Source: an uncultured Candidatus Binatia bacterium (GTDB lineage: Bacteria; Desulfobacterota; Binatia; Bin18). Taken from it: a stretch of DNA of 64,000 bases. This document shows positions 1-7,259 of this stretch, piece by piece (the stretch's first letter is position 1; each line of letters begins with the position of its first letter). The stretch lies in assembly GCA_958296235.1 (NCBI GenBank), contig OY282457.1:1612501-1676500 (forward strand), in the 5' to 3' direction. The notes below the pieces were generated by a model. That model was not told the origin of the DNA and did not search any database. It saw only the letters and a list, made by a program, of their open reading frames with translations. A program made the translations under genes and the position numbers.

Positions 1-786
1 CGCTCTGCCGGCCGGCTGTGTATCCCGCCGATTGACCCGGCCCTCTTTCTCTCAGCGCTCAAGCAGTTGGTGAAACTGGACCAGGGCTGGGTGCCGCGTG
101 CGCCCGGCACTTCGCTCTACATCCGCCCGGTTGCTTTTGCCTGCGATCCCGACCTGCGGGTGCGACCGTCTCACACCTACCAGTTCTTTATTATTCTTTC
201 GCCGGTCGCCGCCTATTATGCCGAGGGCTCCAAGCCGCTCCGTATCCGAGTTGAAGACCGCTATGTGCGGGCCGTGCGCGGCGGAACCGGGGCCGCGAAA
301 ACCGCGGGGAATTATGCCGGCAGTTTATTCGCCGGTGAAGAAGCCCACAAAGACGGTTTTGCCCAAGTGTTGTGGCTCGATGGCGTCGAGCAGCAATACA
401 TCGAGGAAGTCGGCTCCATGAATATTGCCTTTGTGATTGGCGATGAACTCGTCACCCCACCAGTCACCGGGACTATTCTCGAAGGTGTGACCCGCGCCTC
501 CGTACTCCAGCTCGCCCAGGACTTTGGGATGCAGGTGGCAGAGCGACCCATTACCATCACCGAAGTATTGACTGCGGCGCGCAATGGCCTGTTGCGTGAG
601 GTGTTTGGGGCTGGAACCGCGGCCGTTATCTCGCCGGTCAGCGAGCTGTCGTATAAAGACGAGAGCATTGTCATCAATGCCGGCCAGGTCGGCCCGCTGT
701 CCCAACGCCTGTTTGACGAGTTGTCCGCTATCCAGCGCGGCCTGACGCCGGACCGACACGGCTGGATGGTGGAGGTTGATTCGTAA
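1..786 (+). CDS. ilvE: Branched-chain amino acid aminotransferase, 5'-truncated by the window edge
   Basis: A PLP-dependent fold-type IV transaminase that interconverts Leu/Ile/Val and their 2-oxo acids in the cytoplasm. The reading frame is open from base 1, so the N-terminus lies outside the window; the GTG at 67 is only an internal codon. Visible family motifs are SLYIRP, the catalytic-lysine segment GGTGAAKTAGNYA, LWLDGVE, EEVGSMN and GTGTAAVISPV, all in the order expected for bacterial IlvE of the long (about 350-residue) type. It ends 28 bp before the convergent permease gene. It fits with the leucine dehydrogenase-like gene 4 kb downstream, but the two are not in one operon. Confidence 0.93.
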   Translation, partial: RSAGRLCIPPIDPALFLSALKQLVKLDQGWVPRAPGTSLYIRPVAFACDPDLRVRPSHTYQFFIILSPVAAYYAEGSKPLRIRVEDRYVRAVRGGTGAAKTAGNYAGSLFAGEEAHKDGFAQVLWLDGVEQQYIEEVGSMNIAFVIGDELVTPPVTGTILEGVTRASVLQLAQDFGMQVAERPITITEVLTAARNGLLREVFGAGTAAVISPVSELSYKDESIVINAGQVGPLSQRLFDELSAIQRGLTPDRHGWMVEVDS

Positions 787-790
787 GGTC

Positions 791-805
791 CTGACCGTTG
801 GTCAG
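791..805. terminator. Short hairpin between convergent genes
   Basis: A 6-bp stem CTGACC/GGTCAG with a three-base loop lies between the convergent ilvE and permease stop codons. There is only a weak T-rich tail on the plus side (ATTTCTT), so a bidirectional terminator role is a guess. Confidence 0.35.
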
Positions 806-813
806 AACATTTC

Positions 814-2292
814 TTAATCCAGGCCGTGCGCGGCCCGCTGGGTAACGGCGAAGTCTTCTTCGGGCGAGTAGACAAGAGTTTTACGACCGTAAACGGCAAA
901 ATAGAGTACCGCTGCGGCATACCATATCGCACAGCCCCAGACGCCGACCCGGTAGTCCGGGTTAAGGAATAAAAAGATCAGCGTAATCAGCGCAATGACA
1001 AAAGCGGTCCATGCGCCAGGCACGCCGACCGGGCTGCGATACGGGCGCTCAATATTTGGCAGATTTTTCCGCAACAGGATGAACGACAGCATTTGCAGCA
1101 TGTACGAGATCACTGCTCCGAATACGGCCATATTGAGCAGCACCGCCCCCACCGGAACGTCGCCGAAGATGGCCTCGGAGTAATGAATAGTCAATGCCAC
1201 AACGTAGCCGATAATCGCGCCAATAATGAGCGCGATATGGGGCGTTTGACGGGTGCCGTGGGTGAGCGACATCCAGTGGGGGAAATAGCCCGCTCGGGAC
1301 AGAGAGTAGATGTTGCGCCCATAGGCAAAGATGATGGTGTGAAAGCTGGCGATCAAACCGGCCACAGCAATAAGGGCTAACAGCTTTGTGCCTATCCCCT
1401 GGCCAAAGATCGTCCGAAAGCCCAAGAACAGCGGTTCGTCAGACAACCCGACCTCTTTGGCTCCGGGTGCTATACCCGCATTCAGAAAGAGAATCGCGAA
1501 AGCGGTGAAGATGAGGGTCAGCAAGCCCAGCAGAATGCTTTTCGGCATGTCCCGTTTTGGGTCGTGAGACTCTTCTGCCGCCAAAGGCAGTTCCTCAATC
1601 GCCAGATAAAACCAGATCGCAAACGGCAAGGCCCACGCAATTCCCAACCAGCCTTTGGGCAGAACCCGGCTCGCCCCTCCTTCCGGTTCGATGTTCAGCA
1701 GCCACTCCCAGGAGAAATGGGACACAGCCCCGATACAGAAAATCAGTAAGATAGCCAAAGCAACGAGCGTCACGAAGACGGCAAACCGAAACGTGATTTC
1801 TACCCCCCAGATGTTCAGGCCAACAAAGAGCACATACGCCAGCAGCCACCACACCGGAGCAAAAGCCTCAGGCGTCTCAAAGATCGCGCCCAGATAACCG
1901 CCAATGCCGACCACAATCACCGCTGGGGTCAGCACATACTCGATGTTCTCCCCAAGCCCGGTGATAAAGCCCCCCCAAGGTCCTATGGCTGACCGACCAA
2001 ACGAGTAAGCGCCACCGGTATGCGGCAAGGCAGGGGACATCTCGGCAATGGAGTAGCATAGGCCGATATACATGACGGTGATGATAACCGTCGCGGTAAA
2101 TAAACCCCAAAAACCACCAGCCGCCAGGCCAAAGTTCCAGCCAAAGAAGTCGCCAGAGATCACAGCTCCGACACCCAGCGCCCAGAGCGACCAGACTCGG
2201 GCGTGGCGTCGCAATTGGCGCTGCTCAAAATATGCGGCGTCACGCTGCTGGTATGCGACCCCGGTGTTGGTATCTGCTCTTTTCTGCGTCAT
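814..2292 (-). CDS. APC-superfamily amino acid permease, ethanolamine permease-like
   Basis: A 492-residue polytopic inner-membrane transporter with about 12 hydrophobic segments. The N-terminal stretch YFEQRQLRRHA followed by ISGDFFGWNFGLAAGG closely recalls the ethanolamine permease (Eat) branch of the APC superfamily, as does PLAAEESHDPKRDMPK in the middle. Substrate is therefore likely ethanolamine or a small amino acid, but no ethanolamine ammonia-lyase gene is nearby to support it. Translation starts at the ATG at 2292; the gene stands alone, convergent with ilvE. It could equally be a general amino acid permease. Confidence 0.8.
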   Translation of the reverse strand: MTQKRADTNTGVAYQQRDAAYFEQRQLRRHARVWSLWALGVGAVISGDFFGWNFGLAAGGFWGLFTATVIITVMYIGLCYSIAEMSPALPHTGGAYSFGRSAIGPWGGFITGLGENIEYVLTPAVIVVGIGGYLGAIFETPEAFAPVWWLLAYVLFVGLNIWGVEITFRFAVFVTLVALAILLIFCIGAVSHFSWEWLLNIEPEGGASRVLPKGWLGIAWALPFAIWFYLAIEELPLAAEESHDPKRDMPKSILLGLLTLIFTAFAILFLNAGIAPGAKEVGLSDEPLFLGFRTIFGQGIGTKLLALIAVAGLIASFHTIIFAYGRNIYSLSRAGYFPHWMSLTHGTRQTPHIALIIGAIIGYVVALTIHYSEAIFGDVPVGAVLLNMAVFGAVISYMLQMLSFILLRKNLPNIERPYRSPVGVPGAWTAFVIALITLIFLFLNPDYRVGVWGCAIWYAAAVLYFAVYGRKTLVYSPEEDFAVTQRAAHGLD

Positions 2293-2465
2293 GGACTTAT
2301 AGAATCAGCCCAGCCTTGATCGTGCGGCGTCCAGAGTCCCGACGTGACCCCCGAGCCGTTAAAACTCATTCGCCCGTTCATCCGTCTCACCATATTTGGC
2401 TGCGCCCCACCATTGCCAATCATGGCAGGCGGCTGGAATCAATACCACCGACCGGGAATGCTCAG

Positions 2466-2493
2466 TTTGAATGTCCCTCCTCTCTGGTATAAT
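2466..2493 (+). promoter_or_regulatory. Sigma70-type promoter for the secreted protein gene
   Basis: TTTGAA, 16 bp, then a perfect TATAAT at 2488-2493 preceded by TGG (extended -10). It lies 67 bp upstream of the ATG at 2560. The -35 part falls inside a short sequence (CTCAGTTTGAAT) identical to the terminal repeat of the MITE-like elements described below. Confidence 0.55.
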
Positions 2494-2559
2494 ATTAAAA
2501 TTCCTTGACCTGCCGCATATAGAGGCAGGAATTTGAACGGATTTGAAAGAGGTTCTTTC

Positions 2560-3483
2560 ATGTGTACCGCGCTCCGCCTTTGCCTTGGTCTGTCTCTCCT
2601 TATCCCTTCCCTGGCTCACGCCGCCGTTCTTGGGATTCCGAGCAACGGTGACAAACTGTCGGGCATTGGGGTCATCTCGGGCTGGAAGTGTGAGGCCAAC
2701 GGAGACCTGACGGTCCGCTTCGACAACGGCGACCCTATCCCCCTGGTGTACGGCAGTCAGCGGCCCGATGTTCTCAAAAGAGGTGCCTGTCCCGACGCAA
2801 ATGTCGGCTTTGTCGCCATCTGGAATTGGGGGAATTTGGACGATGGTACCCACACCGCAGTGGCCTACGACAATGGCGTGGAGTTCGACAGAAACACGTT
2901 CACGGTAGCGACTACCGGGGAGGATTTTGTCACCGACGCGAACCTCCGACTCAGAGCCCCGAATTTCCCATCGCCGGGTGAGACCACGTGGTTTGAATGG
3001 AATCAGAGTACCCAACACCTGGAGATAGCCGAGAATATTCGTCCCCTTGGCTATGTATGCGACCTGATACCACCAATTGGGAACGTATCCTACGATGGGC
3101 CACTGCTCCAGCCACCACCCTTGCCGTGCGAAAAAGGCTCTCAGGATGATGGAGACGAGTATTTTATTCAATTTGAAAATCCTACTGCAGCAACCGAAGA
3201 CCAAACCTGTACGGCAATAAGAGGGACGACACTGGGGGAGATACGGAAAGGAGAAATTTATGCTTCTACCCGTGCCCCTCCCCGCGGGCGGGTCAGAGTT
3301 AAGGGTGAGGTCTGTAAAAACGGGTACTACATTGGCTCCTGGACATTGGACAGTGTCTTTGGGGGCATCTTCTACGGCGCTGTCAATGTCTCACATCAGT
3401 GTCAGGGATACTGGCAGGACACTGCCGGCTGTGCAGGAGAGTTCCACATCTTCGATAGCGCGAATATCCCCTCCAGACAATAA
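2560..3483 (+). CDS. Secreted protein of unknown function
   Basis: I do not recognise this family. The ATG at 2560 is preferred over the upstream TTG (2533) because AGAGG stands 7-8 bases before it and because the protein then begins with a clean signal peptide (CTALRLCLGLSLLIPS, cleavage near AHAA). The mature protein of about 285 residues has eight or more cysteines spread along it (for example WKCEANG, GACPDAN, YVCDL, QCQGYW, AGCAGEF), which suggests disulfides and a periplasmic or extracellular site. The first 110 residues look like a beta-rich domain with SGWKCEANG and IWNWGNLDDGTHT motifs. No neighbour gives a clue to function. Confidence 0.7.
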   Translation: MCTALRLCLGLSLLIPSLAHAAVLGIPSNGDKLSGIGVISGWKCEANGDLTVRFDNGDPIPLVYGSQRPDVLKRGACPDANVGFVAIWNWGNLDDGTHTAVAYDNGVEFDRNTFTVATTGEDFVTDANLRLRAPNFPSPGETTWFEWNQSTQHLEIAENIRPLGYVCDLIPPIGNVSYDGPLLQPPPLPCEKGSQDDGDEYFIQFENPTAATEDQTCTAIRGTTLGEIRKGEIYASTRAPPRGRVRVKGEVCKNGYYIGSWTLDSVFGGIFYGAVNVSHQCQGYWQDTAGCAGEFHIFDSANIPSRQ

Positions 3484-3554
3484 GCCAAGGTCTTGCACGC
3501 CGCATACAGGCCGGATACAAGGCCCGGACAACGTAACACACAGGGAGAATGAGT

Positions 3555-4055
3555 ATGGATGCAGACGCCAAAAAGACCGCCTTACGTATGATCCCCTACG
3601 GCCTGTATGTGCTGACCGCGGAAAAAGATGGCGAGGTCGCCGCGGCCACCGTGAACTGGGTGACGCAGACCGCCTTTGAACCGCCGCTGGTCGTGGTTGG
3701 CGTCAAGGCCGACGCCAGCGCGCACAACATCGTGAAAAAAGCCGGCTCTTTTGCCCTCAACATCCTGGGCAAGGGACAGCAAGGCCCGGCCTTCGCCTTT
3801 TTCAAACCGGTTGAAAAAGACGGCAACACCATCAACGGTGAGGCATACAGCGCCGGCAGTACTGGCGCGCCGGTGCTCGAAAGCGTCCCGGCCTATGTCG
3901 AGTGCTCGTTAGAGCAAACGGTCGAGAACGGCGACCATTCCATTTTTATTGGGAAAGTGGTGAATGCGGCTGTCCAGAAGCAGCCCGAAGGACGCGCGGA
4001 CCTGGCGACGCTGCACATGGCCGACTTGGGAGACAAGGTCTTCTACGGCGGCTAA
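3555..4055 (+). CDS. Flavin reductase-like FMN-binding protein
   Basis: A protein of about 166 residues of the flavin reductase/DIM6-NTAB family, which bind FMN and often supply reduced flavin or act as small oxidoreductases in the cytoplasm. The family signature is the start YGLYVLTAEKDGEVAAATVNW, then PPLVVVGVKADASAHNIVKKAG and FALNILGKGQQ. The first ATG at 3549 sits almost on top of the AGGGAG Shine-Dalgarno, while the in-frame ATG at 3555 is 7 bases away, so 3555 is the likelier start. A strong terminator follows directly, so this is a single-gene transcript or the end of one. Confidence 0.82.
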   Translation: MDADAKKTALRMIPYGLYVLTAEKDGEVAAATVNWVTQTAFEPPLVVVGVKADASAHNIVKKAGSFALNILGKGQQGPAFAFFKPVEKDGNTINGEAYSAGSTGAPVLESVPAYVECSLEQTVENGDHSIFIGKVVNAAVQKQPEGRADLATLHMADLGDKVFYGG

Positions 4056-4077
4056 AAGAACCCTGCTACTGGCTGAC

Positions 4078-4119
4078 AGCCCCTGGGTCGTCCTGACGGT
4101 CTGACCCAGGGGCTTTTTT
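4078..4119 (+). terminator. Strong rho-independent terminator
   Basis: A perfect 12-bp stem AGCCCCTGGGTC/GACCCAGGGGCT with a 13-base loop followed by six T residues, 22 bp after the flavin reductase-like stop. Confidence 0.93.
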
Positions 4120-4147
4120 GTACCCCATTCTATCTGGCCGACCCTTG

Positions 4148-4298
4148 GGTAGTGGTTCCGCTTGCATTTTCCCCCCACCCTAACCCTCCCCCTCAGAGGG
4201 GGAGGGGATGTTTGCTCCCTCTCCCCTGGAGGGAGAGGGCTGGGGTGAGGGGGCGCTGAGCCGACAACGGGAGCGGGAAAATTCAAACTGAGACACAA
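4148..4298. mobile_element. MITE-like non-coding element, copy A
   Basis: About 151 bp without a gene. The ends form imperfect inverted repeats (GGTAGTGGTTCCGCTTGCA at the left; the complement of the right end reads TTGTGTCTCAGTTTGAA). The core is an inverted, C/T-rich then G/A-rich sequence of the type CCCTCACCC...CCCTCTCCC that can fold into a long hairpin. The element is flanked on both sides by the identical 10-bp word CCGACCCTTG (4138-4147 and 4299-4308), as expected of a target-site duplication. Related copies are at 40841 and 48710. Confidence 0.75.
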
Positions 4299-4373
4299 CC
4301 GACCCTTGACCAACCTTGCGGCCCGTAGCGTAATTTGTTTAATTCGCCGATATTTCAGACACAGGAGGACAGC

Positions 4374-4679
4374 ATGGCCGATTTTGTCAAAGTGGCCTCG
4401 ACGGGTGATATCCCCGAAGGCGAAGGCCGGTGTTTTGAGGTCAACGATCAGCAAGTCGCCGTTTTCAATGTCGATGGGACGTTCTACGCCCTGGACAATG
4501 TGTGCCCGCACCAGGGGGGCCCATTAGGCGAAGGCGAGCTGGACGGCAATATGGTCACCTGCCCGTGGCACGCCTGGGATTTCGATGTCACGACCGGAGA
4601 AAACAGCGAAGACCCGGACGAAAAACAAGACACCTATGAGGTCAAAGTGGACGGCGACGCTGTCCTGGTCGCTGTATGA
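4374..4679 (+). CDS. Rieske-type [2Fe-2S] ferredoxin
   Basis: A 101-residue soluble Rieske ferredoxin of the kind that feeds electrons to aromatic-ring dioxygenases or serves as a small subunit of nitrite reductase-like enzymes. The two cluster-binding motifs are complete: CPHQGGPL (C44, H46) and CPWHAWDFD (C63, H66). The ATG at 4374 has GGAGGACAGC just upstream and is chosen over the upstream in-frame ATG at 4335, which would add residues not seen in the family. The leucine dehydrogenase-like gene starts only 9 bp after it, so the two are probably cotranscribed, though no oxygenase is in view. Confidence 0.92.
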   Translation: MADFVKVASTGDIPEGEGRCFEVNDQQVAVFNVDGTFYALDNVCPHQGGPLGEGELDGNMVTCPWHAWDFDVTTGENSEDPDEKQDTYEVKVDGDAVLVAV

Positions 4680-4688
4680 AGTAGCCCT

Positions 4689-5765
4689 ATGCCCCTCTTT
4701 GAACGCATGCAGGCAGAAGACCATGAACAGGTGGTCTTCTGCACGGACCGCAACGCCGGTCTCACCGCCCTGATTGCCATTCACGATACCACCTTAGGCC
4801 CCGCCCTGGGTGGCATCCGTATGCGGGCCTATGCCAGTGAAGAGGACGCGGTGACCGATGTCCTGCGCCTTTCCCAGGCCATGACCTATAAAGCCTCCCT
4901 GGCCGGCCTGGAGTATGGCGGCGGCAAAGCGGTTATTGTCGTCAATGAGACACCCACGAGTAGAGAGGTCCTGTTTCGTGCGCTGGGACGCGCCATAGAG
5001 TCCTCAGCCGGGCGCTATATTCCAACCGAAGACATGGGTACGACGACCGCGGACATTGAATACGTCCGGGCTGAGAGCCGGTTCGGAGTCGGACGAGCGG
5101 AAGCGTTTGGCGGCGGCGGAGACCCCTCCCCCATGACCGCCTGGGGCATCTTCTGTGGCCTGCGGGCATGCCTTGAAGAAACCGATGGCAAGGCCGAATT
5201 CCAGGGATTGACCGTGGCCCTGCCCGGCCTGGGGAAAGTCGGCTACTCCCTGGCGCAATACCTCCACCAGGCCGGGGCGCGGCTGATAGTCGCGGATGTG
5301 GATGCGACCCGGACCGACAAGGCAGAGACCGAACTGAACGCCGCGGTTGTCTCTCCGACCGCTATTCTGACTCAGCCGTGCGACATCCTCGCCCCTTGTG
5401 CCGCCGGCGGTATTTTCAATCCTGAGACGATTCCTCAGCTTCAGTGTCGGATTATCGGCGGTGGGGCCAATAATCAGTTGCTCACCGAGGCGGATGGAGA
5501 CGCGCTTCACGCGCGAGGCATTCTGTATGCGCCGGACTTTGCGATTAACGCCGGGGGGTTGATTAACGTCGCGGACGAGTTGGGTCCCGGCGGCTATCGA
5601 CGCGAGCGGGCCAAGGCCAAAACCGAGCAGATTTACTCCACCCTGAAAACGCTTTTTGCCCAAGCCAAGCAACGAGACGTCCCACCCCATCGTCTGGCTG
5701 TTACGCTTGCTCAAGAACGTATCCGGGCTGTGCGTGGGTTGCGGCGACTGAATGCGGCGTCGTGA
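4689..5765 (+). CDS. Leu/Phe/Val dehydrogenase-type amino acid dehydrogenase
   Basis: A 358-residue NAD-dependent enzyme of the Glu/Leu/Phe/Val dehydrogenase family, which oxidatively deaminates branched-chain or aromatic amino acids to 2-oxo acids. The substrate site is seen as LGPALGGIRM (residues 36-45), followed by the lysines of MTYKASLAGLEYGGGKAVI (K68 and catalytic K80), and a Rossmann motif GLGKVGYSLAQY in the second half. Length and motifs match leucine dehydrogenase of about 360 residues rather than the longer glutamate enzymes. It follows the Rieske gene by 9 bp. Substrate preference cannot be fixed from sequence alone. Confidence 0.87.
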   Translation: MPLFERMQAEDHEQVVFCTDRNAGLTALIAIHDTTLGPALGGIRMRAYASEEDAVTDVLRLSQAMTYKASLAGLEYGGGKAVIVVNETPTSREVLFRALGRAIESSAGRYIPTEDMGTTTADIEYVRAESRFGVGRAEAFGGGGDPSPMTAWGIFCGLRACLEETDGKAEFQGLTVALPGLGKVGYSLAQYLHQAGARLIVADVDATRTDKAETELNAAVVSPTAILTQPCDILAPCAAGGIFNPETIPQLQCRIIGGGANNQLLTEADGDALHARGILYAPDFAINAGGLINVADELGPGGYRRERAKAKTEQIYSTLKTLFAQAKQRDVPPHRLAVTLAQERIRAVRGLRRLNAAS

Positions 5766-5777
5766 GGGAAACGAATA

Positions 5778-5858
5778 ATGGACTGGATTGCTATTATTGG
5801 CGGTCTCGTTATTTTCGGTGGAGGAGCCGTTCTAGCCTTGCGCCTTGCGCACAGTTAA
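5778..5858 (+). CDS. 26-residue single-span membrane miniprotein
   Basis: A short frame with ATG at 5778 and an AGGGA box 9 bases upstream. The product is one hydrophobic segment (MDWIAIIGGLVIFGGGAVLALR) ending in a short polar tail. It sits 12 bp behind the dehydrogenase and may share its transcript. A second miniprotein of the same design is at 41113. Function unknown; the case rests on the ribosome site and the clean transmembrane character only. Confidence 0.45.
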   Translation: MDWIAIIGGLVIFGGGAVLALRLAHS

Positions 5859-5935
5859 GCCGATTGCATCGAACGCTACACAGATCGCAGAACTCCGCTT
5901 TTTAAGATGACCTTGAATCTGCTAACGTACCTGCC

Positions 5936-7006
5936 ATGAAAAGCGCACTGTCTGCCTGGCTTGAAAGTCAGGGCGTATCGCTCACCGATGATCGCAGCGT
6001 TGAACTGCCGAACTCCTTCACCAACCCGCAGGACGAGTACGCAGCCGTCTGCGAAAAGGCGGGGCTGATCGACCTGTCCTTTCGCACCCAGGTAAAACTC
6101 ACGGGAGAAGACCGCAGCGATTTTCTGCAGGGCATGCTGTCCAACGATATCAAAGCCCTGCGGCCCGGCGATGGCTGTCCGGCAACACTGCTGACGGAGC
6201 AGGGACGAATTGTGGCGGATTTGCGCGTCTATGCCGAAGAGTCGGCAATCCTTCTCGACCTTGATGCCCGTATCAAGGAAAAGACGGTTGCCGCCCTTGA
6301 CCGTTTTATCATTGCCGATGATGTGGAAATTGAAGACCTGAGCACCCACCAAGTGACCCTTGCGGTCCAAGGCCCGGCCGCGGCCCAGGTCCTGGCGGCA
6401 GCCGGTCTCTCTTCCTTGCCGGAGCAGGAGTTACAGCATCGGGACGAAACGCTTGCCGATGTCCGGGTCCGCGTGATTCGCTCTGACCAGACCGGCAAGG
6501 GCGGCTATGAGTTGCACGTTCCCGGCGACCGGGTGTCCGTCGTCTGGCAGGCCCTCACTCAACGCGACGGACTGCTTCCCGTCGGCCACACCGCGCTGAA
6601 TATACTGCGGGTTGAGGCCGGCATTCCGTGGTATGGCCTCGATATGGACGAGGACAGAATCGTGCTGGAGGTTGGCCTCGACCGAGCCATTAGTTTTAAT
6701 AAGGGCTGCTATCTGGGCCAGGAAGTCGTTGAGCGGGCCTCTGCGCGCGGGCGTATGAATCGTCAGCTCAGCGGGTTTCTGCTGCAAAACGAGGCGGCGG
6801 CCTTGCCGACACGAGGCGACCGACTTGTGAAGGACGACAAGGAAGTCGGCTGGCTGACCAGCGTCGCAACCTCCCCAACGCTGGGCCGACCGATTGCCTT
6901 GGGCTATGTCCGGCGTGAACATGGCGAGCCAGGCAGCCGGCTGCGGATTGACAGGCCGGACGCGGACATGATAGCCGAAGTGACCAAGTTGCCGTTTCTA
7001 CAGTAG
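5936..7006 (+). CDS. ygfZ: YgfZ/GcvT-family folate-binding protein for Fe-S cluster enzymes
   Basis: A 356-residue protein of the YgfZ family, tetrahydrofolate-binding relatives of the glycine cleavage T-protein that help maintain certain [4Fe-4S] enzymes. The family signature KGCYLGQEVVERASARGRMNR is present from about residue 256, with the reactive cysteine C258. The GcvT-like N-terminal half shows LSFRTQVKLTGEDRSDFLQGML and GYELHVP. It stands alone with an 80-bp upstream gap. The family assignment is firm because of the KGCYxGQE motif; the individual clients are unknown, but Fe-S proteins are common in this window (ActB, Rieske, Grx4). Confidence 0.92.
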   Translation: MKSALSAWLESQGVSLTDDRSVELPNSFTNPQDEYAAVCEKAGLIDLSFRTQVKLTGEDRSDFLQGMLSNDIKALRPGDGCPATLLTEQGRIVADLRVYAEESAILLDLDARIKEKTVAALDRFIIADDVEIEDLSTHQVTLAVQGPAAAQVLAAAGLSSLPEQELQHRDETLADVRVRVIRSDQTGKGGYELHVPGDRVSVVWQALTQRDGLLPVGHTALNILRVEAGIPWYGLDMDEDRIVLEVGLDRAISFNKGCYLGQEVVERASARGRMNRQLSGFLLQNEAAALPTRGDRLVKDDKEVGWLTSVATSPTLGRPIALGYVRREHGEPGSRLRIDRPDADMIAEVTKLPFLQ

Positions 7007-7044
7007 ATATTACTTGTAGAGACATATCACGACAGGAGGGATCA

Positions 7045-7185
7045 ATGGCACAACTGGGTAAACGCTATATGTGTGAAGAGTGTGGGACTGAGGTCCTGTG
7101 CAACAAGCCGGGCGACGGCGCACTCAACTGCTGCGATAAAGAAATGCCGCTCAAGGAAGCCAAGCCGCTTCCGTCGTCTGACTGA
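7045..7185 (+). CDS. Desulforedoxin-like miniprotein 1
   Basis: A 46-residue protein with the desulforedoxin iron site: MCEEC (Cys-x2-Cys) and a vicinal Cys-Cys in LNCCDKEM, the spacing known from Desulfovibrio desulforedoxin and the N-terminal domain of desulfoferrodoxin. Such proteins bind one Fe(SCys)4 centre and carry single electrons. The start ATG at 7045 is preceded by GGAGGG. It carries a C-terminal extension (KEAKPLPSSD) missing in its paralogue at 11942. It follows ygfZ by 38 bp. Confidence 0.8.
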   Translation: MAQLGKRYMCEECGTEVLCNKPGDGALNCCDKEMPLKEAKPLPSSD

Positions 7186-7259
7186 TACCGGCCTGTTGCA
7201 AACTGTACACCTGACAGTGAGGAGCGAGGGAAACCTCGCTCTTTCCTTTTCTGGGGGCT

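Noticed and set aside
2359..3204. 281-codon minus-strand frame opposite the secreted protein
   Set aside because: Lacks a ribosome site and any family feature; the plus frame has a signal peptide, promoter and Shine-Dalgarno.
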